From Pseudomonadota bacterium (GTDB lineage Bacteria > Pseudomonadota > Alphaproteobacteria > Rhizobiales > Rhizobiaceae): a stretch of 11,272 nucleotides of DNA. Both the position numbers and the translations under genes were made by a program. The notes under the pieces were generated by a model that saw nothing but the letters and a program-made list of their open reading frames with translations, ran no database searches and was not told where the DNA came from. Shown piece after piece: positions 1-6,317 of this stretch. Each line of letters starts with the position of its first letter. The stretch's first letter is position 1. The stretch lies in assembly GCA_023428515.1 (NCBI GenBank), contig JAEYXI010000501.1, positions 1 to 11,272 on the forward strand. The letters are read 5' to 3'.

Positions 1-296
1 AGCAGGGCGTGCTCATCCTCAGCACCTTCGCAGGCGCATCACGAGAGCTGTCGGAGGCGCTCCTGGTCAACCCGTTCGACGCGGCCGGCACGGGCGAAGC
101 CTTCTTCCAGGCGCTGACCATGCCGGCCGGTGAGATGCGCGAACGCATGCGGCGGCTGCGCGAGACGGTCAGGACCAACAACGTGTTCCGCTGGGCAGGA
201 TCGATGCTGCTCGACGCTGCCCGCATCCGCAGACGGACCCCGTCGGCGACGCCTGCCGGATTGAACTTCACCGGCGAAAGGATGCGGGCGGTATGA
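1..296 (+). CDS. otsA: Trehalose-6-phosphate synthase (OtsA), C-terminal fragment
   Basis: This is the last ~97 codons of a gene that starts before the window; the frame is already open at base 3. OtsA (GT-B fold glycosyltransferase, family GT20) joins UDP-glucose and glucose-6-phosphate to make trehalose-6-phosphate in the cytoplasm. The visible part carries the family's C-terminal nucleotide-sugar-binding signature: a Ser-Thr-Phe-Ala-Gly-Ala-Ser stretch, then Glu-Leu and Glu-Ala-Leu-Leu-Val-Asn-Pro-Phe-Asp. It is followed by the usual helix with 'MPAGEMRERMRRLRETV' and 'NNVFRWAGSML'. A basic tail of about 25 residues follows the conserved core. The stop overlaps the otsB start (ATGA), which implies translational coupling and supports the identification. 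The N-terminus and catalytic centre cannot be judged. Confidence 0.9.
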   Translation, partial: QGVLILSTFAGASRELSEALLVNPFDAAGTGEAFFQALTMPAGEMRERMRRLRETVRTNNVFRWAGSMLLDAARIRRRTPSATPAGLNFTGERMRAV

Positions 297-1057
297 GGAT
301 CCCGCCTCCTTCTTACGAACTGAAAGACGAGGACGTCGCCCTGTTCCTCGACATTGACGGCACGCTGCTGGAGCACCAGCCGCATCCCGAAGGCGTGCAT
401 GTGGACGACCGGCTCCGCAATCTACTGAGGTCCGTCGCACAGACCCTTGGCGGCGCGGTCGCCTTTGTGACGGGACGCAACATCGTCATGGTCGATCGCC
501 TGTTCGCGCCGTTGCATCTTCCCACCGCCGGGCTCTACGGGCTGGAGCATCGCCTTGCACCCGACGGCCCGGTCGAGAGCGCCGACGAGCCGGAAGACCT
601 GGCTGCGATCGCCGACCAACTGCAGCACCGCTTCCGCAGCACCGAGGGGATTTACTTCGAAAGAAAGGGCGCGGTGCTGGCGGTGCATACGCGGGCGGCT
701 CCGGCAGCCCTGCCGCAGGTCAAGGCCGCAGCGGAGGAAGCGCTCGCGCGGCTACCCGAGGGCTATCGCATCGTCGCTGGCCATGCCGGACTGGAATTCA
801 TGCCGCTCGAGGCGCTGAAGAGCGCGGCGATCGAGCGTTTCATGGAGACCCCTCCTTTCGCCGGCAAACTGCCCGTCTTCCTCGGCGACGACGTCTCGGA
901 CGAAGCCGGCTTCGAATATGTGAATGCCTCGGGCGGCATTTCCATCCGTGTGCGTCCGCAAACGGAAACCGAGGCGAAATTCGCTCTGCCCGATGTCGCA
1001 AGCGTGCACGAGTGGCTGGCAGGGTTCGGCGTCCGGAAGGCCGAAGCCGCCGGCTAG
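293..1057 (+). CDS. otsB: Trehalose-6-phosphate phosphatase (OtsB)
   Basis: This 254-residue HAD-superfamily phosphatase removes phosphate from trehalose-6-phosphate to give trehalose, the second step of the OtsAB osmoprotectant pathway. HAD motif I is FLDIDGTLLE, with nucleophile Asp20 and acid/base Asp22. Motif II is the Thr60 in FVTGR. The TPP-type GLYGLEH segment lies at 80-86, and motif IV is GDDVSDE with Asp199, Asp200 and Asp203 for Mg2+ binding. The length fits bacterial OtsB (about 240-270 residues). The ATG overlaps the otsA stop, and an AAGGA sequence lies about 10 nt upstream, so the start is well supported. It is the last recognisable gene of its operon here, because the next gene is convergent. 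No catalytic residue appears to be missing. Confidence 0.93.
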   Translation: MRIPPPSYELKDEDVALFLDIDGTLLEHQPHPEGVHVDDRLRNLLRSVAQTLGGAVAFVTGRNIVMVDRLFAPLHLPTAGLYGLEHRLAPDGPVESADEPEDLAAIADQLQHRFRSTEGIYFERKGAVLAVHTRAAPAALPQVKAAAEEALARLPEGYRIVAGHAGLEFMPLEALKSAAIERFMETPPFAGKLPVFLGDDVSDEAGFEYVNASGGISIRVRPQTETEAKFALPDVASVHEWLAGFGVRKAEAAG

Positions 1058-1266
1058 CACCGCGCCCCACAGGCATCCATTTCGTTCAGGTCCGTCCACC
1101 TCACCCAGGTAGCCGAACTGTCATGGACGAATTCCAGGCGCGCATCGCGGACGAATTGATCGACCTGGCGATGTCGCTGGAAGCTGAACTTACTGGAGGG
1201 GTCGCGGCGCAAGCCGGCGCCGGGCAATATCGGGACCCCTGGCGCCGCAACGAGCTGTTTGCCTTG
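1058..1266. other. Convergent intergenic region, no supported gene
   Basis: This 209-bp gap separates otsB (plus) from the dehydrogenase gene (minus). An ATG at 1123 opens a frame reading MDEFQARIADELIDLAMSLE, but it has no visible Shine-Dalgarno and runs without a stop straight through the antisense strand of the next two genes, so I do not call it. A 9-bp direct repeat GGACGAATT lies at 1125-1133 and 1149-1157. A possible 7-bp stem GCGGCGC/GCGCCGC (1204-1210 with 1242-1248) has a long loop and no T-run, so it is at best a weak terminator for either operon. Confidence 0.4.
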
Positions 1267-2085
1267 TCACCAGGCCGTGAAGCCGCCGTCCACCACAATG
1301 TTGGAGCCGGTCATGTAGGAGGACGCATCCGAGGCAAGGAAGCGGATCACGCCGTTATATTCGTCGATCTCCGCCTGGCGACCCATCGGCACGCGATCGA
1401 GGAAGGCTTCGATGAATTCCTTGTCGAAGCTCGCCGTCTTCACGCCACCGAAGGAGATCAGGTTGACGCGCACTTTTTTCGGCGCCCAGTAGGTGCCGAG
1501 GTAGCGGGTCAGGTTGACGAGGCCCGACTTGGAGGCGGCGTAGGAGATAGCCTTGATGAACGGCACCCCATCACGCTTCTCGCGATAGGTGTAGAGAGCC
1601 TGGTTGGGCGAAACCAGGCCATAGATGGAGCCGACATTGATGATCGAGCCGCGCCGCTCGTCCGCCATCCTGCTGCCAACCACCTGGCTAGTCAGCATGA
1701 CGCCAGTCAGGTTGGTGTCGATGATGTCGTCCCAATATTTCTGCGGGTAGACCTCGAACGGCGCGTTCTGCTCGGCCGAACCATCCGGCTTGGAATCGAT
1801 GCCGGCATTGTTGACCAGCACATGCGGCACGCCCCAGTCGGCGACGAGTTTCTCCGTAGCCGCCTCCAGCGCAGCCTTGTCTGTGACGCTCGCCTCGTAG
1901 ACACGGATGCGTCCATCGAGGCCCGGGAACTTCTGCGCAAGCTGCTCGGCGCTGAACGGCCGGCGGCTGAAGATCGCCACCTTGGCGCCGGCTTCTGCCA
2001 GCGACTTCGAGAACTGCGTGCCAAGCTGCCCCAGCCCGCCTGTGACGACCGCGACGCGGCCTTCCACGCTGAAAATATCGCTCAT
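1267..2085 (-). CDS. Short-chain dehydrogenase/reductase (SDR)
   Basis: This 272-residue classical SDR is an NAD(P)-dependent oxidoreductase acting on a hydroxyl/carbonyl group in the cytoplasm. The Rossmann glycine motif is TGGLGQLG (15-22), the NNAG motif is at 92-95, and the catalytic set is Ser153, Tyr182 and Lys186 (YAASK). The C-terminus has the typical LASDASSYMTGSNIVVDGG segment. Ser and Tyr are 29 residues apart instead of the usual ~13, because of an inserted loop around 162-181 (LYTYREKRDGVPFIKAIS region). From memory, a subgroup of SDRs shares this insertion. I chose the ATG at 2085 over a TTG one codon upstream because an AGGAG sits 7 nt before it. It is the last gene of the six-gene operon, 27 bp after the aldolase. 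The substrate is unknown; presumably it oxidises or reduces an intermediate of the imported compound. Confidence 0.88.
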   Translation of the reverse strand: MSDIFSVEGRVAVVTGGLGQLGTQFSKSLAEAGAKVAIFSRRPFSAEQLAQKFPGLDGRIRVYEASVTDKAALEAATEKLVADWGVPHVLVNNAGIDSKPDGSAEQNAPFEVYPQKYWDDIIDTNLTGVMLTSQVVGSRMADERRGSIINVGSIYGLVSPNQALYTYREKRDGVPFIKAISYAASKSGLVNLTRYLGTYWAPKKVRVNLISFGGVKTASFDKEFIEAFLDRVPMGRQAEIDEYNGVIRFLASDASSYMTGSNIVVDGGFTAW

Positions 2086-2112
2086 CAAAATTCTCCTGTC
2101 AGTCGTGGAAGC

Positions 2113-2922
2113 TCAGGCGCTCTTGGCGGCCGTGTCGATCGCGTCACGGACACGGTTCAGTCCCTGGTTGAGGAACATCACGTCATTGCCCATGATGATC
2201 ATGTCGACGCCCTTCTTCTTGAGCGCGACGACATTCTCGGCCACCGGCGGGATGCATGGCGCCATGACCTTGATGCCGCGCGCGTGGCACTTCTCGATCA
2301 GTTCGGCGAGCTTCTCCTCGACCTCGGGATGCGACATGGAATAGTCGATCGAGATGCGCCGCGAGATCGAATAGTCGGCCGGCCCGAAATTGATGACGTC
2401 GATGCCTTCGACCTCCAGGATCTCATCGATGTTGTCGAAGAACTCGTAGCTTTCCGCCATCGGGATCACGAGCCGTGTCGCGTTCTCGTGCTCCATATAG
2501 CTCGACCACTGGAAACCCGGGCCGGCGAAGCCCGCCGCCCGGCAGGAGGCGTCGCCGCCGCGGCGTCCGAGCGGTGGAAACTTCGCCGCCCGCACGATGG
2601 CGCGCGCCTCGTCGGCTGTGCCGACCTGCGGGACGATCACGCCGGTCGCGCCGAACTCCAGCGATTTGCGGATGTCCCATTCGTTGGTGCCGCGCACCCT
2701 GACCAGCGGGGCGATGCCGGCAAGCAGCGACGCCAGGATCAGCTTCTCCATATGGGAGTCGACATTGACCGGCGTGTGCTCGGCATCGATGAAGGCGAAG
2801 TCCAGCCCCCAGTTGCCCGCCGCTTCGATCGCCGTGGTCGAGCCGGTGTAGAAGGTCGCGCCGAAAGTCGGCTCGCCGCGGCGCATCTTCTCCGCGAGTT
2901 CGGTGTTTTCTGGTCCTGGCAC
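2113..2922 (-). CDS. HpcH/HpaI aldolase family protein
   Basis: This 269-residue protein is of the HpcH/HpaI class II aldolase family (TIM-barrel, divalent metal). Members split or form 2-oxo-acid aldols to give pyruvate plus an aldehyde (HpaI, GarL, RhmA). The conserved parts are the FIDAEHTP segment with catalytic His49, an Arg at 75 matching the HpaI pyruvate-binding Arg, and the KFPPLGRRG loop at 114-122. Glu157 (IPMAES) and Asp183 (GPADYS) match the metal ligands. The usual 'IET' around the first ligand is replaced by 'AES', so this is a divergent subgroup. The start is GTG, supported by AGGAG 7 nt upstream. It lies 70 bp after the ATPase gene and 27 bp before the SDR gene in one operon. 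Whether it cleaves a sugar acid, a hydroxy-diacid or something else cannot be read from sequence. Confidence 0.87.
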   Translation of the reverse strand: MPGPENTELAEKMRRGEPTFGATFYTGSTTAIEAAGNWGLDFAFIDAEHTPVNVDSHMEKLILASLLAGIAPLVRVRGTNEWDIRKSLEFGATGVIVPQVGTADEARAIVRAAKFPPLGRRGGDASCRAAGFAGPGFQWSSYMEHENATRLVIPMAESYEFFDNIDEILEVEGIDVINFGPADYSISRRISIDYSMSHPEVEEKLAELIEKCHARGIKVMAPCIPPVAENVVALKKKGVDMIIMGNDVMFLNQGLNRVRDAIDTAAKSA

Positions 2923-2941
2923 TACCCTGCTCCTGTCTGTC

Positions 2942-2957
2942 GCGGCGTCGGCGCCGC
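2942..2957 (-). repeat. Small inverted repeat between ATPase and aldolase genes
   Basis: A perfect 6-bp stem GCGGCG/CGCCGC with a 4-nt loop lies in the 70-bp gap between the transporter and enzyme halves of the operon. It has no T-run, so it is not a convincing terminator. It could mark an mRNA processing or attenuation point between the two functional halves. Confidence 0.35.
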
Positions 2958-2992
2958 ATCCGTTGAAATGGAAAATCCTGTCCGCCGCCGGC

Positions 2993-3724
2993 CTATTTCA
3001 GGTTCGGCGCGATGAAGCTTTTAAGTTCCGGCGTCTGCGGGTCGGAGAATATCTGCTCGGAGGGGCCTTCTTCCCAGACGCGCCCCTCGTGCATGAAGAC
3101 CGTGCGCGTGGCGACACGGCGCGCGAAGCCCATCTCATGCGTGACCAGCACCATCGTCATGCCGGCCTCGGCGAGCTCGGCGATGGTCTTCAGCACCTCG
3201 CCCGTAAGCTCCGGATCGAGCGCCGACGTCACCTCGTCGAACAGCATCACCTTGGGCTTCATGGCAAGCGAACGCGCGATCGCCACGCGTTGCTGCTGGC
3301 CGCCGGAAAGCTCATCGGGATAAGCACCCGCTTTTTCCGCAAGGCCGACCCGCGACAGCACTTCCTTGACCAAGGCCGCGCCCTCCTCGCGAGGAATGCC
3401 CTTCACGACACGCGGCGCCAGCGTGATGTTCTCGGCGACGTTGAGATGCGGAAAGAGGTTGTAGCTTTGGAACACCATGCCGACCTCCTTGCGCAGCGCG
3501 CGCAGATTGGCGTTCGACGTATCCACCTTGTGGCCAGCAACTTCGATCGAGCCTTCCTGGAAGGCCTCCAGGCCGTTTATGCAGCGCAGCATCGTGCTCT
3601 TGCCGGAGCCGGAGCGGCCGATGATCGCCACCACGTCGCCATTCTCGACGGAAAGGTCGATGCCTTTCAGAACGGGAACCGCGCCATAGGATTTCTTCAG
3701 GTTCTCAATGTGCAGCGCCGGCAT
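2993..3724 (-). CDS. ABC transporter ATPase, polar amino acid family (GlnQ/HisP type)
   Basis: This 243-residue ATPase energises import through the two permeases encoded just upstream. All motifs are intact: Walker A GRSGSGKST (36-44), Q-loop Gln86 in VFQSYNLFPH, signature LSGGQQQR (139-146), Walker B VMLFDE (159-164) with the family-typical VTSALDP D-loop, and switch His196 (VTHEMGF). The short length and the 'SYNLFPHLNVAENI' segment are characteristic of the GlnQ/HisP/ArtP group of polar-amino-acid transporters. The ATG has AGGAG 7 nt upstream and overlaps the end of the second permease gene by 20 nt. Family membership tells the transporter type but not the substrate. Confidence 0.95.
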   Translation of the reverse strand: MPALHIENLKKSYGAVPVLKGIDLSVENGDVVAIIGRSGSGKSTMLRCINGLEAFQEGSIEVAGHKVDTSNANLRALRKEVGMVFQSYNLFPHLNVAENITLAPRVVKGIPREEGAALVKEVLSRVGLAEKAGAYPDELSGGQQQRVAIARSLAMKPKVMLFDEVTSALDPELTGEVLKTIAELAEAGMTMVLVTHEMGFARRVATRTVFMHEGRVWEEGPSEQIFSDPQTPELKSFIAPNLK

Positions 3725-4361
3725 TCTTTCTCTCCTTCAGCCTCTCGCTCCACAGGGACAGCGGGTAGCAAACCGCGAAATACATGGCCGCGACCGTCAG
3801 GAAGACCTGAAAGGGCTGGAACGTCATGTTGTTGAGGAGCTGTCCGGCGCGCGTCAGCTCGACGAAGCCGATCAGCGCCGTGACGGATGTGTTCTTGACG
3901 ATCTGCACCATGAAGCCGACCGTCGGCCCGAGCGCGATCTTCAGCGCCTGCGGCAGGATCACGTAACGCAGCCTCTGGGTGCGGCTGAGTGCGAGCGAGT
4001 CCGCCGCCTCCCATTGGGTACGCGGGATGGCCTCGATGCAGCCGCGCCAGATGTCGGCCAGGAACGCCGTGGCATAGATGGTGAGAGAGATCGCCGCGGC
4101 CGCGAGCGGCGGGAAATATAGCCCAACGAAGCTCAGCCCGTAGAAGGCGAGGAACACCAGGATCAGAAGCGGAGTCGCCTGGACGAGCTGGATGTAGCTG
4201 GCGACGATGAACTTCAGCCAGCGCGGTCCAAGCGCCCGCGCGAGCGCGAAGATCAGGCCCAGGATGCCGCCGCACACGAAGGTGATCGCGGAAAGGCCGA
4301 CGGTCCACACGAAGCCGTGGAACAGGAACTCGACGCTCGACCAACCGAAGGACTGGATCAT
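3705..4361 (-). CDS. ABC transporter permease, polar amino acid family (second subunit)
   Basis: This 218-residue inner-membrane subunit pairs with the neighbouring permease. It has the N-terminal helix after MIQSFGWSSVEFLFHG, the QATPLLIL segment (61-68) typical of HisM/GlnP proteins, and an ATPase-contacting EAA loop at 118-126 (EAADSLALS). Ala124 replaces the usual glycine of this loop, while the partner permease keeps its glycine. I chose the ATG at 4361 because GGGAGG lies 7 nt upstream and because it overlaps the stop of the first permease (ATGA), giving translational coupling. A longer open frame further upstream only shadows that gene. The C-terminus ends in a charged segment (SERLKERKNAGAAH) and overlaps the ATPase start. 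Confidence 0.93.
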   Translation of the reverse strand: MIQSFGWSSVEFLFHGFVWTVGLSAITFVCGGILGLIFALARALGPRWLKFIVASYIQLVQATPLLILVFLAFYGLSFVGLYFPPLAAAAISLTIYATAFLADIWRGCIEAIPRTQWEAADSLALSRTQRLRYVILPQALKIALGPTVGFMVQIVKNTSVTALIGFVELTRAGQLLNNMTFQPFQVFLTVAAMYFAVCYPLSLWSERLKERKNAGAAH

Positions 4362-5074
4362 ATCCCGGCCTCCCGCGGGTCCGTCGTGGAGACACTGAAG
4401 GGCGTGGCTGACGTCTTGCGGCGGAACAGCCAAAGGCCGATCAGCCAGTAGATCAGACGGAAGACGAAGGTCAGCGTGATGTAGATCGCTGCCGCGACCA
4501 GAAATGTTTCGAGGCTCCGGAAGGTCTGCGACTCGATCTTGGCGGCGGCAAGCGTCAGTTCGGTCGCCGAGATCGCCGATGCCATGGAGGAGCCCAGGAG
4601 CGTCAGGGTGAGCTGGCCTGTCAGCGCCGGATAGATGACGCGCAGTGCGGGCACGATGACGACGTAGCGCATGACCTGCAGCCGGGACAGGCCGAGCGCC
4701 AGCCCGGCCTCGATCTGGGTGCGTGGAATGGCGAGCAGGCCGGCGCGGAATATCTCGGTGGAATAGGCGCCGAGATTGAGGGAGATGGCGAAGATCGCCG
4801 CTTCGTTCGCGCCCAGCCGGACGCCCATGTAAGGCAGGCCGAAGAACAGCAGGAAGAGCTGCACGAGCAGCGGCGTGTTGCGGAAGGCCTCGACGTAAGC
4901 CGCGCCCGCTGTAGCCGCCCATTTAGGCCCGTTGACCCTGACGAGCGCGACGGTCAGCCCGATGGCCAGGCCAATGGCGATCGACTCTGCCGAAAGGACG
5001 ATCGTGTTGATCGTTCCCTCGATCAGTTCCGGCGTACGCGCCAACACCGGCGCGAAATTCATCTCATATGCCAT
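4358..5074 (-). CDS. ABC transporter permease, polar amino acid family (first subunit)
   Basis: This 238-residue inner-membrane protein is of the HisQ/HisM/GlnP type. Hydrophobic segments run from about residue 20 to 45 and through most of the chain to about 222. The diagnostic EAFRNTPLLVQLFLLFFGLP region is at 62-81, and the EAA loop EAGLALGLS at 122-130 contacts the ATPase. The last ~18 residues are a polar tail. It follows the binding-protein gene after a 69-bp gap that holds a strong stem-loop, and overlaps the second permease gene by 4 nt. The ribosome site is weak: only CAGG about 10 nt before the ATG at 5074. A start at Met5 is possible but has no better site. With its partner it forms the membrane channel for the substrate carried by the binding protein. 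Confidence 0.92.
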   Translation of the reverse strand: MAYEMNFAPVLARTPELIEGTINTIVLSAESIAIGLAIGLTVALVRVNGPKWAATAGAAYVEAFRNTPLLVQLFLLFFGLPYMGVRLGANEAAIFAISLNLGAYSTEIFRAGLLAIPRTQIEAGLALGLSRLQVMRYVVIVPALRVIYPALTGQLTLTLLGSSMASAISATELTLAAAKIESQTFRSLETFLVAAAIYITLTFVFRLIYWLIGLWLFRRKTSATPFSVSTTDPREAGI

Positions 5075-5082
5075 CGGGATAG

Positions 5083-5126
5083 GGCCTGGGCTGCGACCCG
5101 GACCGCAAGTCGATGCAGCCCGGGCC
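5083..5126 (-). repeat. Stem-loop between binding-protein and permease genes
   Basis: In the message, GGCCCGGGCUGC (5126-5115) can pair with GCAGCCCAGGCC (5094-5083). Eleven of 12 pairs form, with one C-A mismatch and a 20-nt loop. It lies just after the stop of the binding-protein gene and before the first permease. Such hairpins are known in binding-protein-dependent operons (mal and his systems) to protect the upstream message and lower downstream expression, giving excess binding protein. There is no T-run, so full termination is unlikely. Confidence 0.6.
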
Positions 5127-5143
5127 GGACGTGGCGTTGCGGA

Positions 5144-5953
5144 TCAGAAGGTCGGCAGCTTGCCGCCGGGGATGGGCACGCCGACCCACTTCTCGTGCAG
5201 CGCGTTGAGCTGGCCGGTGACCTCCCAGTAGTAGATGAAATTGTTCAGCCACTGGTGCAGCTCCGTGGCATCCTTGCGCACCGCCATCGACCAGTAGAGC
5301 GTAAAGATCGGCAGTTCGGATTTGACCTCGAGGTTGGTGAGCTCGCGCTTGGCGATGACGTCGTTCGCCACGGTCGCGACGGCCGCGGTGGCATCGACCT
5401 GGCCCGAGACAAGCGCCTGCATCGCAGTCGCGTCGTCATCGAAGCGCACGACCTCCAGACCTTCGATGCCGTAGCCGCTGACCGCGACGTCCTGCGTGCT
5501 GCCCTTAGGCACGGACACGCGCTTGCCCTTGAGATCGTCGAGCGTCGTCACCTTGGTGTCCTTGGCCGCCACGAAGCGCATTTCATAAGCGCCGTAGGGA
5601 TTGGTCATCAGGAACGTCTTGGCGCGCTCGGGCGTCGCGGTCATCTGCGCAATCAGCATGTCGACGCGCCCGGATTCCAGCGCAGCGGCGCGCGACGCGT
5701 TGTTGACCGGCACCAGCTCGACCTCGACGCCAATCTGCTTGGCCACCGCGCGGGCAAGATCGGCCAAAAAGCCGTCCGTGTTGCCGGACGCATCCACCGT
5801 GTCGTACGGCGGAATGCCGGTCAGCACGCCGATCGAGATCTTTCCCTTGCCCTCTATGTCGCTGATGGTCTGTGCGAAAGCCGAAGCGGCAGGCATGGCA
5901 AGCGCCGCCGCCAGTCCCGCTACCGCCGCCAAGCGGTGCATGAATCGTATCAT
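5144..5953 (-). CDS. Periplasmic solute-binding protein, family 3 (polar amino acid type)
   Basis: This 269-residue protein is exported by a Sec signal peptide (about 1-27, ending ASAFA before QTIS). It delivers substrate to the two permeases. The two-lobed SBP family 3 fold is clear: IGVLTGIPPYDTVDASG, a GFLADLARAVAKQIG segment, VDMLIAQMTATPERAKTFLMTNPY, and a LKGKRVSVPKGSTQ hinge. Arg110 in the TxxxR motif corresponds to the residue that binds the ligand alpha-carboxylate (Arg77 in HisJ). In the second lobe, the family pattern G-R-x-D-A-x-x-x-D reads G-Q-V-D-A-T-A-A-V. Val192 therefore replaces the Asp that normally holds the alpha-amino group. The ligand is probably a carboxylate without a free amino group. 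The ATG has GGAGG 7 nt upstream. It is the first gene of the operon, divergent from the GntR regulator. Confidence 0.92.
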   Translation of the reverse strand: MIRFMHRLAAVAGLAAALAMPAASAFAQTISDIEGKGKISIGVLTGIPPYDTVDASGNTDGFLADLARAVAKQIGVEVELVPVNNASRAAALESGRVDMLIAQMTATPERAKTFLMTNPYGAYEMRFVAAKDTKVTTLDDLKGKRVSVPKGSTQDVAVSGYGIEGLEVVRFDDDATAMQALVSGQVDATAAVATVANDVIAKRELTNLEVKSELPIFTLYWSMAVRKDATELHQWLNNFIYYWEVTGQLNALHEKWVGVPIPGGKLPTF

Positions 5954-6024
5954 AGTTCATCCTCCCGGAAATGTTTGCGAGCCCCCTGAGCATCCTCCCA
6001 CGGGAACGCTGGCCAGAAATTCCC

Positions 6025-6043
6025 CCGGCGCCGGATGCGCCGG
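6025..6043 (-). repeat. GC-rich hairpin in operon leader
   Basis: A perfect inverted repeat CCGGCGC/GCGCCGG with a 5-nt loop lies about 75 nt upstream of the binding-protein start and downstream of the putative minus-strand promoter, so it would be in the 5' untranslated leader. No T-run follows. Its role is unknown; it may affect message stability. Confidence 0.4.
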
Positions 6044-6101
6044 ATACCCGTCCGGTCGACGAGAACTGCCCGGCGCGATGCCGGCGTCCACTCAACCACT
6101 C

Positions 6102-6133
6102 TTGACATATGACTTATGACATAAGTATGTCAA
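6102..6133. promoter_or_regulatory. Palindromic operator with possible overlapping divergent promoters
   Basis: Perfect 8-bp outer arms TTGACATA (6102-6109) and TATGTCAA (6126-6133) enclose an AT-rich core. The core contains a second palindrome, CTTATG-A-CATAAG (6113-6125), offset by 1.5 bp from the outer centre. The half-site TATGAC/GACATA recurs five times in alternating orientation. Each outer arm begins with TTGACA, a good -35 box for transcription away from the block on its own strand, with a weak -10 (TATGTC) 18 bp downstream in the opposite arm. This would place two divergent promoters on the same DNA. It is the natural candidate operator for the adjacent GntR protein. The palindrome is directly visible; the promoter and operator roles are inferred. 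Confidence 0.65.
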
Positions 6134-6317
6134 TCAGGAAACGAAAGGCTCTCGACAACGATGTTGCGGCGGAGAAAAGGTAAGGCGTCGAAGTGCGGGG
6201 CTTCTGCCGTTTGCATGAACGGTGCGCGGCAAGCCGGTCGCGCAGGGCCGCGTCCTTCCCACATAGACCTTCGCGGAATTTTCCCGGCGCAAGTGTTGAG
6301 CAGGACGGAGAGCGGCC

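Larger units (their letters stand above)
5954..6317. other. Divergent control region between the transporter operon and the GntR gene
   Basis: This 364-bp stretch contains no supported gene. It holds two GC-rich hairpins in the leader of the binding-protein operon: 6025-6043, and 6070-6084 with CCGGC/GCCGG and a 5-nt loop. It also has an AT-rich palindromic operator/promoter block at 6102-6133. On the GntR side, a possible stem GGCTT..GCCG/CGGC..AAGCC spans 6199-6235. A GGAG at 6307-6310 precedes the GntR start by 7 nt. Apparent open frames here lack ribosome sites and run into the regulator gene out of frame. Confidence 0.6.

Noticed and set aside
1123..1266. Possible small gene starting MDEFQARIADELIDLAMSLE in the otsB-SDR gap
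   Set aside because: There is no ribosome site and no stop before it enters the antisense of the SDR gene; no supporting family recognised.
1012..3015. A 667-codon open frame on the plus strand opposite the SDR and aldolase genes
   Set aside because: It is antisense to two genes with intact catalytic motifs, has no domain pattern, and is the kind of long stop-free frame expected in GC-rich DNA.
4362..4922. N-terminal extension of the second permease into the first permease gene
   Set aside because: The extension is Arg/Ala/Pro-rich and non-hydrophobic and lies out of frame within a real gene; the ATG at 4361 has a good ribosome site and the ATGA overlap.
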